Shown: positions 36,668-45,676, numbered from the stretch's first letter. The stretch: DNA of 64,000 nt from Mycobacterium sp. 852002-51057_SCH5723018 (GCF_001667035.1 NZ_LZIR01000008.1:186001-250000); one strand, 5' to 3'. Notes: a model not told the origin generated them from the letters alone. Made by a program: numbers and translations.

Positions 36668-36693
36668 TTACCACGGTTGGCCGGCCACAAAAC
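36668..36693 (-). promoter_or_regulatory. SigF-like promoter of katE
   Basis: Minus strand GTTT (36693-36690), 16-base spacer, TGGTAA (36673-36668), 9 bases to the ATG. One mismatch in the -10 box (T for the first G). Confidence 0.5.
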
Positions 36694-36722
36694 AACGCAG
36701 CTCATCTACTCACGGGTCCCGC

Positions 36723-36747
36723 GGTTACGTAGGCTAGATGGGGGTAG
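36723..36747 (+). promoter_or_regulatory. SigF-like promoter of the CheB/CheR island
   Basis: GGTT at 36723-36726, 15-base spacer, GGGTAG at 36742-36747, then 9 bases to the GTG at 36757. Divergent from the katE promoter. Confidence 0.4.
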
Positions 36748-36756
36748 TCGAGGGTG

Positions 36757-37773
36757 GTGATCGAGGCGATCAACGGAAGCGACGACTTGCGCGGCGTGGT
36801 CGCGATCGGAGCCTCGGCCGGGGGTGTCGAAGCCCTCTCGAGTTTGGCCGCCGGTCTAGCGGTGGATCTGCCGTACGCCTACCTGATGGTGCTCCACTTC
36901 CCCGCCGGTGCGGCGAGCGCCCTGGCCAGCATCGTCGACCGCAGCGGGCCGCTGCCGGCCCTCAGCTGCGAGGACGGCGCGCCTCTGCTGCCGGGCCACG
37001 TCTACGTCGGAGTCCCAGACCGTCACCTGCTCGTCGCCGACCACCGCGTGGTGCTGTCCCAAGGGCCCACCGAGAACGGGCACCGGCCCGCGATCAACGC
37101 GCTGTTCCGCTCGGTCGCCGTGGCGTTCGGGCCCCGCGCCATCGGAGTGCTGCTGTCCGGCGTGCTCGACGACGGCGTGCTCGGTCTGGCCGCAATCCGG
37201 TCGCGCGGCGGCGCCACCATCGGCCAGGCGGCTGACGACGCGATGTTCCCCGCGCTGCCCACCAACGCGCGCGACGCCGGCGTGCTGGATCGGCTGGTTG
37301 CGGCCCGCGACATCGGCGCGGTCCTCAAAGAACTGTCATATCGGGAGATCGAGGAGACGAACATGGAGCCGGATGCGGCGCTGGAACTCGAGAACCGCAT
37401 CGCCATGGCGTCGCGTTTCTCGACCAACTTCGACACCCGAAAACTGGGTGCGCCGTCGGGCTATACCTGCCCGGACTGCAACGGCTCGCTGATCGCGATC
37501 AGCGAGGGGCACTTCCGCTGCCACGTAGGCCATGCATGGACGGCCGATGCCTTGCTCGCCGCACGGGACGAGGAGGTCGAGGGCGCGCTGTGGGTCGCGT
37601 TGCGCAGCCTGCAGGAAAAGGTCAGATTGGCCCGGAAGCTGGCCGGAAAGACCGGCGCCGGTCCGCTCTCTCGCCACTACAGCGCCCTGGCGGAGGAGAG
37701 CGAACGGGCGCTGACCGTGCTCAGCGACCGGTTGACGGCCAGCGGTCCCCGTAGCGGTGATCCCGGTGGGTGA
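36757..37773 (+). CDS. CheB-type methylesterase with C-terminal zinc-ribbon-like module
   Basis: 338 aa. The N-terminal 185 residues are a CheB methylesterase catalytic domain without a receiver domain: Ser20 in GASAGGVE, His47 in LMVLHFPAG and Asp139 in LDDGVLG form the triad. The second half has CPDCNG and a later FRCHVGHAW, a Cys/His pair likely to bind zinc, then a helical tail. GTG at 36757 is favoured by the 9-base distance to the SigF-like -10 box; GTG 36754 is also possible. It overlaps the STAS-ATPase gene by 17 bp. No methyl-accepting receptor is visible. Confidence 0.83.
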   Translation: MIEAINGSDDLRGVVAIGASAGGVEALSSLAAGLAVDLPYAYLMVLHFPAGAASALASIVDRSGPLPALSCEDGAPLLPGHVYVGVPDRHLLVADHRVVLSQGPTENGHRPAINALFRSVAVAFGPRAIGVLLSGVLDDGVLGLAAIRSRGGATIGQAADDAMFPALPTNARDAGVLDRLVAARDIGAVLKELSYREIEETNMEPDAALELENRIAMASRFSTNFDTRKLGAPSGYTCPDCNGSLIAISEGHFRCHVGHAWTADALLAARDEEVEGALWVALRSLQEKVRLARKLAGKTGAGPLSRHYSALAEESERALTVLSDRLTASGPRSGDPGG

Positions 37774-38524
37774 AGCCGGGCCGGCCATTTGGATCGACGC
37801 AGCGCCTCATCAGGACGTGGCAATCCTGGTGGTGCAAGGGATGCTGGACAGCTCCACATATCGGACCGTCCGCGACACCGTCATCAAGGCCGCGCTCGAC
37901 GAGCCGCGCGCGGTGATCGTTGATGTCAACCGGTTGTCCGCGCCGTCGACCTCGGCCTGGTCGGTGTTCACCAGTGCCCGCTGGCACGTCAGCGTATGGC
38001 CCGACGTCCCGATTCAGCTCGTGTGCGCAAACTCCCAGACTCGGCGGGTGATCGCCGCCGTCGGCGTGACCCGATACGTGCCGGTACATCCCACCCGGGA
38101 GTCGGCGCTCGACGCCGTCCGCGGCCAGTCGCCACCCGTGCGGCGGCGGGCGAGTACCGAGCTTCCCGTCACGAGGATCGGCGTGGGCCTGGCCCGCGCC
38201 CGGATCTCTGATTGGCTCACCGGGTGGGGTCAGCGTGACCTGATCCCGGTCGCGGCCACGGTGGCGACCGTCTTCGTCGAAAACGTCCTCGACCATACCG
38301 AGAGCGCACCGGTGTTGATCGTGGAGAGTTATCGGGACACCGTCACCGTCGCGGTGGAGGATTGCAGCGACCGCTTGCCGGGCCGCCACGAGGATTCCCA
38401 ACGCGGCGCGGAAGTTGTGTCCGGCCTGGCCATCGTTTCCGCGCTTTGTCGAGCGTGGGGCGCGATCCCGAGCTCGTCGGGGAAAACGGTGTGGGGATTG
38501 ATCGGTCGCGAAAATCGGCTCTAG
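37757..38524 (+). CDS. STAS-like domain fused to RsbW-type ATPase domain
   Basis: 255 aa. The first 115 residues resemble a STAS antagonist (VAILVVQGMLDSSTYRTVRDTVIKAALDEPRAVIVDVNRLSAPSTSAWSVF); the last 100 have a GHKL ATPase of the anti-sigma kinase type: FVENVLDHT (N box), VAVEDCSD (G1-like) and GLAIVSALCRAWGAIPSSSGKTVW (G2 and end). Antagonist and kinase normally are separate proteins that regulate SigB/SigF; a fused pair is unusual and could act as a self-contained switch. GTG start within the cheB gene; co-transcribed with cheR. Confidence 0.78.
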   Translation: MIPVGEAGPAIWIDAAPHQDVAILVVQGMLDSSTYRTVRDTVIKAALDEPRAVIVDVNRLSAPSTSAWSVFTSARWHVSVWPDVPIQLVCANSQTRRVIAAVGVTRYVPVHPTRESALDAVRGQSPPVRRRASTELPVTRIGVGLARARISDWLTGWGQRDLIPVAATVATVFVENVLDHTESAPVLIVESYRDTVTVAVEDCSDRLPGRHEDSQRGAEVVSGLAIVSALCRAWGAIPSSSGKTVWGLIGRENRL

Positions 38525-38577
38525 CGCCGCGAGTAGTCTTCGAGTCCAAAAGCGAACGCTCTTGCGAATGGAGCTTG

Positions 38578-40419
38578 ATGGACGACGAGACCGACGAGGC
38601 CTTCGAGGCTCTGTTGCGCTATATGCGCGATTCTCGCGGCTTCGACTTCACCGGTTACAAGCGCACCTCACTGGTGCGTCGTGTCCGTCATCGGATGGGT
38701 CAGGCCGGTTACACCTCGTTCGATGAGTATCTTGATGTCCTGCAGGCCAACCCGGCCGAGTTCGCGTCGCTGTTCAACACCATTCTCATCAACGTCACCG
38801 CTTTCTTCCGCGATCTGGAAGCCTGGGAATTCATCGGCGCCGAGGTCATTCCGCGGATCCTGGCCGAGCGTGGGCCCGACGATCCGGTCCGGGTGTGGAG
38901 CGCGGGATGTGCGTCGGGGCAGGAGGCGTACACGCTGGCAATGCTGCTAGCCGAGGCGCTGGGTCCCGATGCGTTCTGGCAGCGGGTCAAGATCTACGCC
39001 ACCGACATCGACGAGGAGGCGCTCACCGAGGCACGCACCGCGTCCTACGACGCCAAGTCCGTCGAGTCGGTCCCGCCAGATCTGTTGGCGCGCTATTTCG
39101 AACAGGTCAACAGCCGCTACGTTTTCAAGAAGGATCTGCGCCGCGCGGTCATCTTCGGGCGTAACGATCTGGTCAAGGATGCCCCTATCTCGCGCGTCGA
39201 CCTGCTGGTCTGTCGCAACACGCTGATGTACCTCACCGCCGAGACGCAGCGAAACGTATTGGGCCGCCTGCATTTCGCGCTCGCGCCCCGGGGCACGCTG
39301 TTCCTCGGGCACGCCGAGATGTTGTTGAGCCACAGCGACCGCTTCGCGCCGCTGAACCTCAAGAACCGGATCTTCCGCAAGGTCGACGCGTTTCATGGCG
39401 CGGTGGACCGCTACGGCGCGGCCGCCGCGTTCTATGAGCGCCAGGTCGACTTGCCGGGCCTGGCCTCGGTGCGAGACTTGGCTTTTCGGGCCAGCCCGGT
39501 GGCTCAGATCGTGGTCACCGGTGAGGACACCGTCGCGATGATCAACCAGCAGGCGGAGAGCCTCCTCGGGCTCTCGGCCCGCGACATCGGCCGGTTGCTG
39601 CGAGATCTCGAAGTGTCCTACCGTCCGGTCGAACTGCGCTCCTACCTGGAGCAGGCCAAGGTGGAGCGCCGGTCGGCGCGGATCCCCGACGTCAAGTGGC
39701 AGCGACCCGGCGCCGAGACGGTGTGGTTCGAGATCCACATCAACCCGCTCGTCGACGCCGAAAACGGGCTGCTCGGCGTGTCGATCGTGTTCTTCGACGT
39801 TACCGCGACGCGAGCCCTCCTGGACAAGGTCGTCCAGACCAACCACCAGCTCGAGGCGGCCTACGAAGAGCTGCAGTCCACCAACGAGGAACTCGAGACC
39901 ACCAACGAGGAACTGCAGTCCACGGTGGAGGAACTCGAGACGACCAACGAGGAACTGCAGTCCACCAACGAAGAGCTCGAGACGATGAACGAGGAGCTGC
40001 AGTCCACCAATGACGAACTGCACACCATCAACGACACGTTGCACGAGCGCAGCGTCGAACTGGACGACGCCAAGAACTTCCTGGACTCGCTGATCAACTC
40101 GGTTCAGCTGGGAATGGTCGTGGTGGACCGGGAGATGCGGGTGGTGGTGTGGAACCGGGGATGCGAAGACCTTTGGGGGCTGCGAGCCGACGAGACCACG
40201 GGGTCGATGCTCACCGCTTTGGACATCGGCCTGCCGCTGGACGGCGTGCGGCCCTTGATCGGCAACGCGTTCGTCGACCCGGACAGCGCCGGCGAGGCGG
40301 TGGTGGAAGCATTCAACCGGCGCGGCCGGCCGACCCGGATACGGGTCTTATGCACGTCGTTTCGGTCGGCCGGGGGAACCGTCGCCGGGGCGCTGCTGCT
40401 CATGGAGGTTGTGGGCTAG
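38578..40419 (+). CDS. CheR-type methyltransferase with coiled coil and PAS domains
   Basis: 613 aa. CheR N-terminal helical domain (about 10-65), SAM-dependent methyltransferase domain (about 70-275) with SAGCASGQEAYTLAML near 107-122 and FGRNDLVKDAPISRVDLLVCRNTLMYL, a PAS-like segment (about 290-420), a heptad coiled coil (about 421-495) of repeated NEELETTNEELQST units, and a second PAS domain (about 500-613, SVQLGMVVVDREMRVVVWNRGCEDLWG). This is the order of CheB-CheR-PAS fusion proteins, but here CheB is encoded separately. ATG at 38578. Confidence 0.9.
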   Translation: MDDETDEAFEALLRYMRDSRGFDFTGYKRTSLVRRVRHRMGQAGYTSFDEYLDVLQANPAEFASLFNTILINVTAFFRDLEAWEFIGAEVIPRILAERGPDDPVRVWSAGCASGQEAYTLAMLLAEALGPDAFWQRVKIYATDIDEEALTEARTASYDAKSVESVPPDLLARYFEQVNSRYVFKKDLRRAVIFGRNDLVKDAPISRVDLLVCRNTLMYLTAETQRNVLGRLHFALAPRGTLFLGHAEMLLSHSDRFAPLNLKNRIFRKVDAFHGAVDRYGAAAAFYERQVDLPGLASVRDLAFRASPVAQIVVTGEDTVAMINQQAESLLGLSARDIGRLLRDLEVSYRPVELRSYLEQAKVERRSARIPDVKWQRPGAETVWFEIHINPLVDAENGLLGVSIVFFDVTATRALLDKVVQTNHQLEAAYEELQSTNEELETTNEELQSTVEELETTNEELQSTNEELETMNEELQSTNDELHTINDTLHERSVELDDAKNFLDSLINSVQLGMVVVDREMRVVVWNRGCEDLWGLRADETTGSMLTALDIGLPLDGVRPLIGNAFVDPDSAGEAVVEAFNRRGRPTRIRVLCTSFRSAGGTVAGALLLMEVVG

Positions 40420-40426
40420 CCCTAAG

Positions 40427-41377
40427 TCAGCGGTCGGTTGCCCACCGCGCGACCGCCTCCTTGGCCGCTTGATGAGCCAGTTGTGCGCGGCGAATCGACT
40501 CCTGCGCCCTATGCCGCGCGATGGACACGGTGTCAGCAGTGGCGCCGAATCCTTCGGAAAGATCATCGTGTCTGCGCCGCAGTTCGGCCGCGCGGTCTCG
40601 CGCCGATTCGGCGCGGGCGGCTGCCCGTCCCATAGCCTCGTCGAGCTGTGTGGCGGTCTCGCCCCCGGTGCCCACTGTTTCTCCCTCGGCTCCCACCTCT
40701 ACGGTGGTGGCCTCATCGCCCCTGCCCGCCGTCGGGCGTTGCGCCAGGGGACCCAGCGGTATCGCGGCCCCGCCTTCGTCTGGCCGCGGCTTGACCAGCG
40801 GCGCACCGGCGACGATGTCGGCCAGGACGTGCCCGATCCTGTAAATCGGCAATACGAGGTCGGCGCCGGACCGCGCGGCCGCCATCGGCATCGACGCATA
40901 TTTGGCGGTTTCCGGGCTTTGGGCGATCACGATTGCGCCGGCCCGCTTCATGGCGACGGTGCCGACGGCGCCGTCTTGCCCCGAGCCGGACAACACAACC
41001 GCCACGCTCCGAGCGCCGTACGACTTGGCCACGGACGCCAGCAGCAAGTCAAAGCGGCGTTCCCCGAGCGGCTCCGTTTCGTGCAGCCAGCAGATGCCGT
41101 CCGGTGCAACTTCCAGGTGCATGCGGGGCGGACACACGGCTACGTGCCCCGCCGCCAACGCCTGCCCGTCGCGCGCCCAGCTGACCCCATGGGGTGTTTG
41201 CCTGCCGAGGAGCGTCGGCAGCACGCTGCTGAGACCCCCGAGGTGTTGTTGCACGACAACTGCGGCCGGGAACTCCGCCGGCAAATCGCGCAGGACGATG
41301 GAGAGGGGTTCCAGGCCGCCCGCCGACGCCAGCAACACCACCAGCTCAACCGGGGGATGGTGCTGGTCGGTCGTCAT
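40427..41377 (-). CDS. Second CheB-type methylesterase with coiled-coil tail
   Basis: 316 aa. The catalytic domain (about 1-190) has VVLLASAGGLEPL, VVVQQHLGG and VLSGSGQDGAVG, the Ser-His-Asp set of CheB. A Gly/Glu/Thr-rich linker (about 200-250) leads to a long helical tail (MGRAAARAESARDRAAELRRRHDDLSEGF...) with a heptad pattern. No receiver domain. Convergent with cheR, 7 bp apart. Together the island holds two CheB esterases and one CheR but no chemoreceptor, CheA or flagellar gene. Confidence 0.82.
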   Translation of the reverse strand: MTTDQHHPPVELVVLLASAGGLEPLSIVLRDLPAEFPAAVVVQQHLGGLSSVLPTLLGRQTPHGVSWARDGQALAAGHVAVCPPRMHLEVAPDGICWLHETEPLGERRFDLLLASVAKSYGARSVAVVLSGSGQDGAVGTVAMKRAGAIVIAQSPETAKYASMPMAAARSGADLVLPIYRIGHVLADIVAGAPLVKPRPDEGGAAIPLGPLAQRPTAGRGDEATTVEVGAEGETVGTGGETATQLDEAMGRAAARAESARDRAAELRRRHDDLSEGFGATADTVSIARHRAQESIRRAQLAHQAAKEAVARWATDR

Positions 41378-41502
41378 TGTCTCAGTGTCCCCCCGCCCGC
41401 GGATAAGTGACAGTTCGCTTGGGGGCGCCGCAGGTCACCCGTGCGACTGCTATCCACTATGCGAAACGTAGGACGCGCGGCGAAGAGCGGCCGGCTAGTT
41501 GT

Positions 41503-41527
41503 GTTTCGTTGCGATGGAGCAGGGTAG
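41503..41527 (+). promoter_or_regulatory. SigF-type promoter of the GT4-AraC pair
   Basis: GTTT 41503-41506, 15-base spacer, GGGTAG 41522-41527. The leader to the GTG at 41570 is about 35 bases with a purine-rich GGGACGGAG. Confidence 0.55.
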
Positions 41528-41569
41528 GACTTTCTTGGTGGCCGCCGAGCGCAATCAAGGTGGGACGGA

Positions 41570-42748
41570 GTGCTGGTGAAGATCGCGATCGTGACGGGTG
41601 ACGACATCCTCACTGACGACCCTCACCAGCTTTGTGCCGCGCTCGCTGCCCGGGGACACCAGGCGGTCACCTACGTCAGGCAACGAGACAGGCGACCCGC
41701 GGAAGCGACCACCGACGGGGGCTGCCGGATCAGGTCGATAAGCGTGGGTCCGCGCGTGGCGGCTTCGCCGGCGGAGGTGCTGCCCCATGTCGGGGAATGG
41801 GCCGCGACACTTGAACGCCTCTGGTCAACCGATCAACCCGACGTTGTGCACGCCTACGGCTGGCTGGGCGGGCTGGCCGGGCAGTTGGCCGCGCGACGGC
41901 AGCGCATACCGGTCGTCCAGACCTTTCAGGGGCTCGTGGCGACCTCGCGTGGCGGTTCGCGGCAAGAGAGCGAGCGTGAACGCATCGAGCCGCTATTGGC
42001 GCGCGGCGCGGGCTGGGTGACCGGTGAGTGCACCGCGGACGTCGAGCTGCTGGCCCGGCTGCGTCGCAGCCGGGCGCGCGTTTCCGTCCTGGGCAGCGGC
42101 GTCGACGTGGAGCGTTACAGTCCGGTGGGACCGGTGGTCGCCCGGAACGGCCTGCACCGCGTTCTTGCCATGGCACCCGATCTTTCGTCGCACAACGGTT
42201 TCGACATCGCTATCCGAGCGCTGCCCAGGGTGATGGGGACGGAGCTGGTCATCGCGGAAACGGCCGCCGGCGACCCCGCCAACGCGGCCGCGCGCGCCGC
42301 ACTCGAACACCTCGCCGGCGAGTTGGGGGTGGCCGACCGGGTCCGCTTCGCGGGTGCGGTCGGCGCCGACGATCTGCCGAGGCTGCTGCGATCCGCCGAC
42401 GTCGTCGCGTGCACGCCGCGCCAGCCGCCGCTCTGCGCGACGGCGTTGCGGGCCATGGCAAGTGGCGTGGCGGTGGTCGCACTTCCCGTCGGTGTCCTGA
42501 GCGACGTCGTCGTGGACGCCGTCACCGGGCTCGTGCTGTCCCAACACAGCCCGGCTGCGGTGGCCGCCGGCTTGAGAAGCCTTCTGGCGCAAAGCTTCCA
42601 GTGTGACAGCATGGGGGCGGCCGGCCGAAGCCGCGCGGTGTCGCGGTTCAGCTGGGACCGGATCGCCCTCGACTCCGTGAATATTTATCTACGGCTGGCG
42701 TCGCCGCGTCCGGCGCCATCCGACTTGCAGCCGGCGGAGCCGCAGTGA
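41570..42748 (+). CDS. GT4-like glycosyltransferase
   Basis: 392 aa, GT-B fold. The start VKIAIVTGDDILTDDPHQLCAALAARGH, the middle VVHAYGWLGGLAGQLAARRQRIPVVQTFQGL and SVLGSGVDVERYSP are typical for family 4. The donor domain has RFAGAVGADDLPRLLRSADVVACTPRQPPLCATALRAMASGVAVVA, where the usual E-x7-E appears altered (no Glu in PPLCATALRAM), so activity should be viewed with care. GTG start. Its stop overlaps the AraC gene. Confidence 0.75.
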   Translation: MLVKIAIVTGDDILTDDPHQLCAALAARGHQAVTYVRQRDRRPAEATTDGGCRIRSISVGPRVAASPAEVLPHVGEWAATLERLWSTDQPDVVHAYGWLGGLAGQLAARRQRIPVVQTFQGLVATSRGGSRQESERERIEPLLARGAGWVTGECTADVELLARLRRSRARVSVLGSGVDVERYSPVGPVVARNGLHRVLAMAPDLSSHNGFDIAIRALPRVMGTELVIAETAAGDPANAAARAALEHLAGELGVADRVRFAGAVGADDLPRLLRSADVVACTPRQPPLCATALRAMASGVAVVALPVGVLSDVVVDAVTGLVLSQHSPAAVAAGLRSLLAQSFQCDSMGAAGRSRAVSRFSWDRIALDSVNIYLRLASPRPAPSDLQPAEPQ

Positions 42749-43809
42749 CCGTCGTCGCCGACGCCGCGACGTCCGGCGTTCGGGATGGGGTAGCGGGTGG
42801 ATCCGACGCGATAGAGGTCGACCTTCGCGCCGCTCCTGCGACCTATGCGTCGCCGGGGTATAGCCCTGCGGCCGTTCGCTACGAGCAGTTCCGCACCGTC
42901 GATCAGGGGGCTGCGCGCCGGTTCTTTGCCGGCGCCTACACGCCGGGCTGGCGGATCAACGGACACATCGGCCGCTGGGCCATCACCCATCAACGTTGCG
43001 CAGCGGGCTCGATGACGATCGACGAAGTGGTGATTGAGGGTCGGTTGGGCGTCGAGATTCCACCCGCCGACTCCGTCGTCGTGATCCAACCCCGGGCGGG
43101 ATCGCTGGCAGTGACCGGTGTGCCGTTCCCGCATGTGGAATGCCCAGTGCTGGTGGCGCACGGCATGTCTTGCGCGCTGCAGGTGAACGGCGCCCGGTTC
43201 GACGTGGTGACTATCCAGGCGGAGGCGCTGAACAAGGTCGCCGCGGAGTCACATACGCCGTTGTCGCAGCAGGTCCGGTTCCTGAGTTGCCGCCCACGCT
43301 CGCGCGGCGCCGTGCCCGCCTGGCATCGAGCGCTGGAGTACGCGACGGCAACCCTGGCCGCCCCCGAGACCGCCCAGCAACCCCTGGTGGTCGCGATGCT
43401 GGCCCCCTTGCTGGCCGGCGCGCTGCTCGAGTGCTACCCGTCGAATGTGACCGAGCTGGATCCGGCCAGCGACCCCGCGCTCCCAGCGACGCTCAAGGAC
43501 GCGGTGGCCTTCATCCACCGCCACGCCGCGGCGGACATCGGCATCAACGACGTGGCCGGCGCGGTGCATCTGACGCCCAGGGCGGTGCAGTACCTTTTCC
43601 GGCGCCAGCTCGATACCACGCCGACGGAGTACCTGCGCCGCGTCCGGCTGCACCGCGCGCATCAAGAGCTGATGGCGGGTGGGCCGACGACGGCGACCGT
43701 CACCGAGATCGCGCAGCGTTGGGGCTTCGCCCACACCGGCCGGTTCGCGGTGCTCTATCGGCAGACGTACGGGCAGAGCCCGCACACCACGCTCAAACAA
43801 ACGATGTAG
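42745..43809 (+). CDS. AraC-family transcriptional regulator
   Basis: 354 aa. The first 220 residues form an AraC-binding-like sensing domain; the C-terminal 100 carry the double helix-turn-helix (TLKDAVAFIHRHAAADIGINDVAGAVHLTPRAVQYLFRRQLDTTPTEYLRRVRLHRAHQEL...TEIAQRWGFAHTGRFAVLYRQTYGQSPHTTL). GTG start overlaps the stop of the glycosyltransferase gene (GTGA), so both are translated from one mRNA. Target genes unknown. Confidence 0.88.
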   Translation: MTVVADAATSGVRDGVAGGSDAIEVDLRAAPATYASPGYSPAAVRYEQFRTVDQGAARRFFAGAYTPGWRINGHIGRWAITHQRCAAGSMTIDEVVIEGRLGVEIPPADSVVVIQPRAGSLAVTGVPFPHVECPVLVAHGMSCALQVNGARFDVVTIQAEALNKVAAESHTPLSQQVRFLSCRPRSRGAVPAWHRALEYATATLAAPETAQQPLVVAMLAPLLAGALLECYPSNVTELDPASDPALPATLKDAVAFIHRHAAADIGINDVAGAVHLTPRAVQYLFRRQLDTTPTEYLRRVRLHRAHQELMAGGPTTATVTEIAQRWGFAHTGRFAVLYRQTYGQSPHTTLKQTM

Positions 43810-43827
43810 CCCGGCCGCGTCTAGCAT

Positions 43828-44268
43828 GTGGGCGTGGTCGAGATTCACGTGGAGCGCACCATCAACGCGCCGGAGGAGCAGGTCTTCGACTGGCTGGCCG
43901 ACCCGGTCAACCTGGCCGCCGCCCCGCTCGCCCTGCGGGGCCGTTACGCGAAGGGTTCGCCGGGGCCGGGTGCGGGCGCGGTGCGCGAGGTGCTCGGGGT
44001 GGGGACGTGGTTCCGCGAAGAGATCACGGCCTACGACCGGCCGCGCAGCTACTCCTATCTCATCGTGCGGTCGTTCCCGCCGTTCAATCATGACGGCGGC
44101 ACGCTGACGTTCACCGCTTCGGGAGGCGGCACCCACGTCGACTGGCTGAGCAACTACACCCACCCCGCGCGGGCCGGGGGCAGGCTGCTGGAGGCGGTCA
44201 CGTATCCCCTGCTTCGCTCCAGCTTCCTGGCGATCCTTGACGCCTGCGCGCAGCGGCTGGGGAAGTAG
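43828..44268 (+). CDS. SRPBCC (START-like) family protein
   Basis: 146 aa. VEIHVERTINAPEEQVFDWLADPVNLAAAPLA at the N-terminus and the C-terminal helix LLEAVTYPLLRSSFLAILDACAQRL are the signature of the polyketide cyclase/START-like fold, which encloses a hydrophobic ligand. Start at GTG 43828 or GTG 43834. It is convergent with the amine oxidase gene. Ligand unknown. Confidence 0.8.
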   Translation: MGVVEIHVERTINAPEEQVFDWLADPVNLAAAPLALRGRYAKGSPGPGAGAVREVLGVGTWFREEITAYDRPRSYSYLIVRSFPPFNHDGGTLTFTASGGGTHVDWLSNYTHPARAGGRLLEAVTYPLLRSSFLAILDACAQRLGK

Positions 44269-44274
44269 TCGCCG

Positions 44275-45621
44275 TCAACCGCTCAATCGGTGCATCAGCT
44301 GGCCGGCGGCGTATCGCCCGCTGACCACGGCGCCGGTGACGGTGGCCGGATTATTGACGCCGACGGCCTCACCCGCCAGGTAGAGCCGGTCGCCGATCGG
44401 TTCGGCCAGCCGTCGCCGGTCTTCCAGGCCGGAACCCGGCGCGTGAAACGAATACGCGCCGCGTGCATAGGGGTCGATCGTCCAATTCGACGTTCGGACC
44501 TCCACGGGGGAGATGTCGTCGCCGAACAGTCGCCGGGCGACGGGCAGGGCGGTCGCCATCAGGTCGCCGGGCGAAGACGACTCCGCCGACCGGCCGCGAT
44601 CACCGGCGTTGAACGCCAACACAATTGGGCCCGCCGCGCTGGGCAGGGTGAACCACTGCGACCACACGCCCGGGGCGGTGCCGAGGAATTGGTAGAAGGC
44701 GTTCTCCACGTTCCAGGTTCGGCGGGTGAAACGGAAGAAGCTCTTGGACAGCGCGCCGAATCCCAGTGCGGTCACGGCACGCGTGTGTCCGTCGGGAAGG
44801 GGCGGATCGAACGCGATGGCACCCGATTTCAGCACCCCCAGGGGGACGGTGACGATCGCGGCGGCGCCCTCGAACGACCGGTTGGGAGCCTGCACGACGA
44901 CGGAGCTGTCGCGTCGCGCGATCGCGGTGACCGGCGTGCCCAGCGTGACCTGAAGGCCGTCGGCCAGCAGCCTGGGCAGGGCGTCGTACCCGCTGGTGAC
45001 CACGCACTGCTCGCCGCCGGCGTAATCGCCCTTGTCAAATGTGGTGGCCGACAGCTGATCCGCGTCGGCGGCGTATTCGTTCTCGATCTCGGTGGTGAGG
45101 TAAAAAGCCAGCTGGGCGCGGTCGGATCCGGAAAGCTCTTCGGTTTGTGCCGCGGAGTTGACGGCGGCGCCGAGGCTCCCGCCGTCCACCTGGCCACGAG
45201 CCGCTTCGACGAACTTGCGCCAGGTATTCGGGTCGTAGTGCAGCGGCTGCAGCGGGGGATCGACCGCGAGCTTCGCCCACCCGTAGTAGTCGGTGGCGGC
45301 CAGCTGGGCCCGCGCCCGGCGCGCCAGTTCCGTCACCGGGTTGTCCGCTGTGCCGTGGATCCAGGACGCGCCCATCTCGAGCGGTACGCCCCAGTCGTGG
45401 TTGGTGTATACCCTGCCGCCGATGCGATCGCGGGCTTCGATAACGCGCACCGGCCACCCGGCGTCGGCGAGGCTGCGCGCGGCGGACAGCCCCGCCATGC
45501 CGGCGCCGACGATGAGCACCGACTTGGTGTCGGGTGGCGGCGGGTGACCCGTCGCGCAGGCGGCCGCCAGCCCTCCGCCGACCACGCACGTCGAGGCCGC
45601 GAGAAACTCCCGACGGCTCAT
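44275..45621 (-). CDS. Tat-exported, lipid-anchored flavin monoamine oxidase
   Basis: 448 aa. It begins SRREFLAAS, a twin-arginine signal (S-R-R-x-F-L), followed by a lipobox GGLAAAC at about 17-23, so the mature enzyme is probably a Tat-exported lipoprotein. Then comes the FAD site VLIVGAGMAGLSAARSLADAGWPVRVIEARDRIGGRVYT and the C-terminal FAD motif LYLAGEAVGVNNPATVTGAVVSGRYAA of the amine oxidase family. Substrate may be a polyamine or amino acid. The ATG at 45621 is preferred; upstream codons have no similarity. It is divergent from the hydrolase gene. Confidence 0.85.
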   Translation of the reverse strand: MSRREFLAASTCVVGGGLAAACATGHPPPPDTKSVLIVGAGMAGLSAARSLADAGWPVRVIEARDRIGGRVYTNHDWGVPLEMGASWIHGTADNPVTELARRARAQLAATDYYGWAKLAVDPPLQPLHYDPNTWRKFVEAARGQVDGGSLGAAVNSAAQTEELSGSDRAQLAFYLTTEIENEYAADADQLSATTFDKGDYAGGEQCVVTSGYDALPRLLADGLQVTLGTPVTAIARRDSSVVVQAPNRSFEGAAAIVTVPLGVLKSGAIAFDPPLPDGHTRAVTALGFGALSKSFFRFTRRTWNVENAFYQFLGTAPGVWSQWFTLPSAAGPIVLAFNAGDRGRSAESSSPGDLMATALPVARRLFGDDISPVEVRTSNWTIDPYARGAYSFHAPGSGLEDRRRLAEPIGDRLYLAGEAVGVNNPATVTGAVVSGRYAAGQLMHRLSG

Positions 45622-45676
45622 CGGGGACACGTCTGTCAGCGTCCCACACCGCAACGGGCCGTGGGCCGGGATTGTT

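Noticed and set aside
39841..40062. Regularly repeated short DNA units, CRISPR-like at first sight
   Set aside because: They encode the NEELETTNEELQ heptad coiled coil of the CheR protein; there are no unique spacers.
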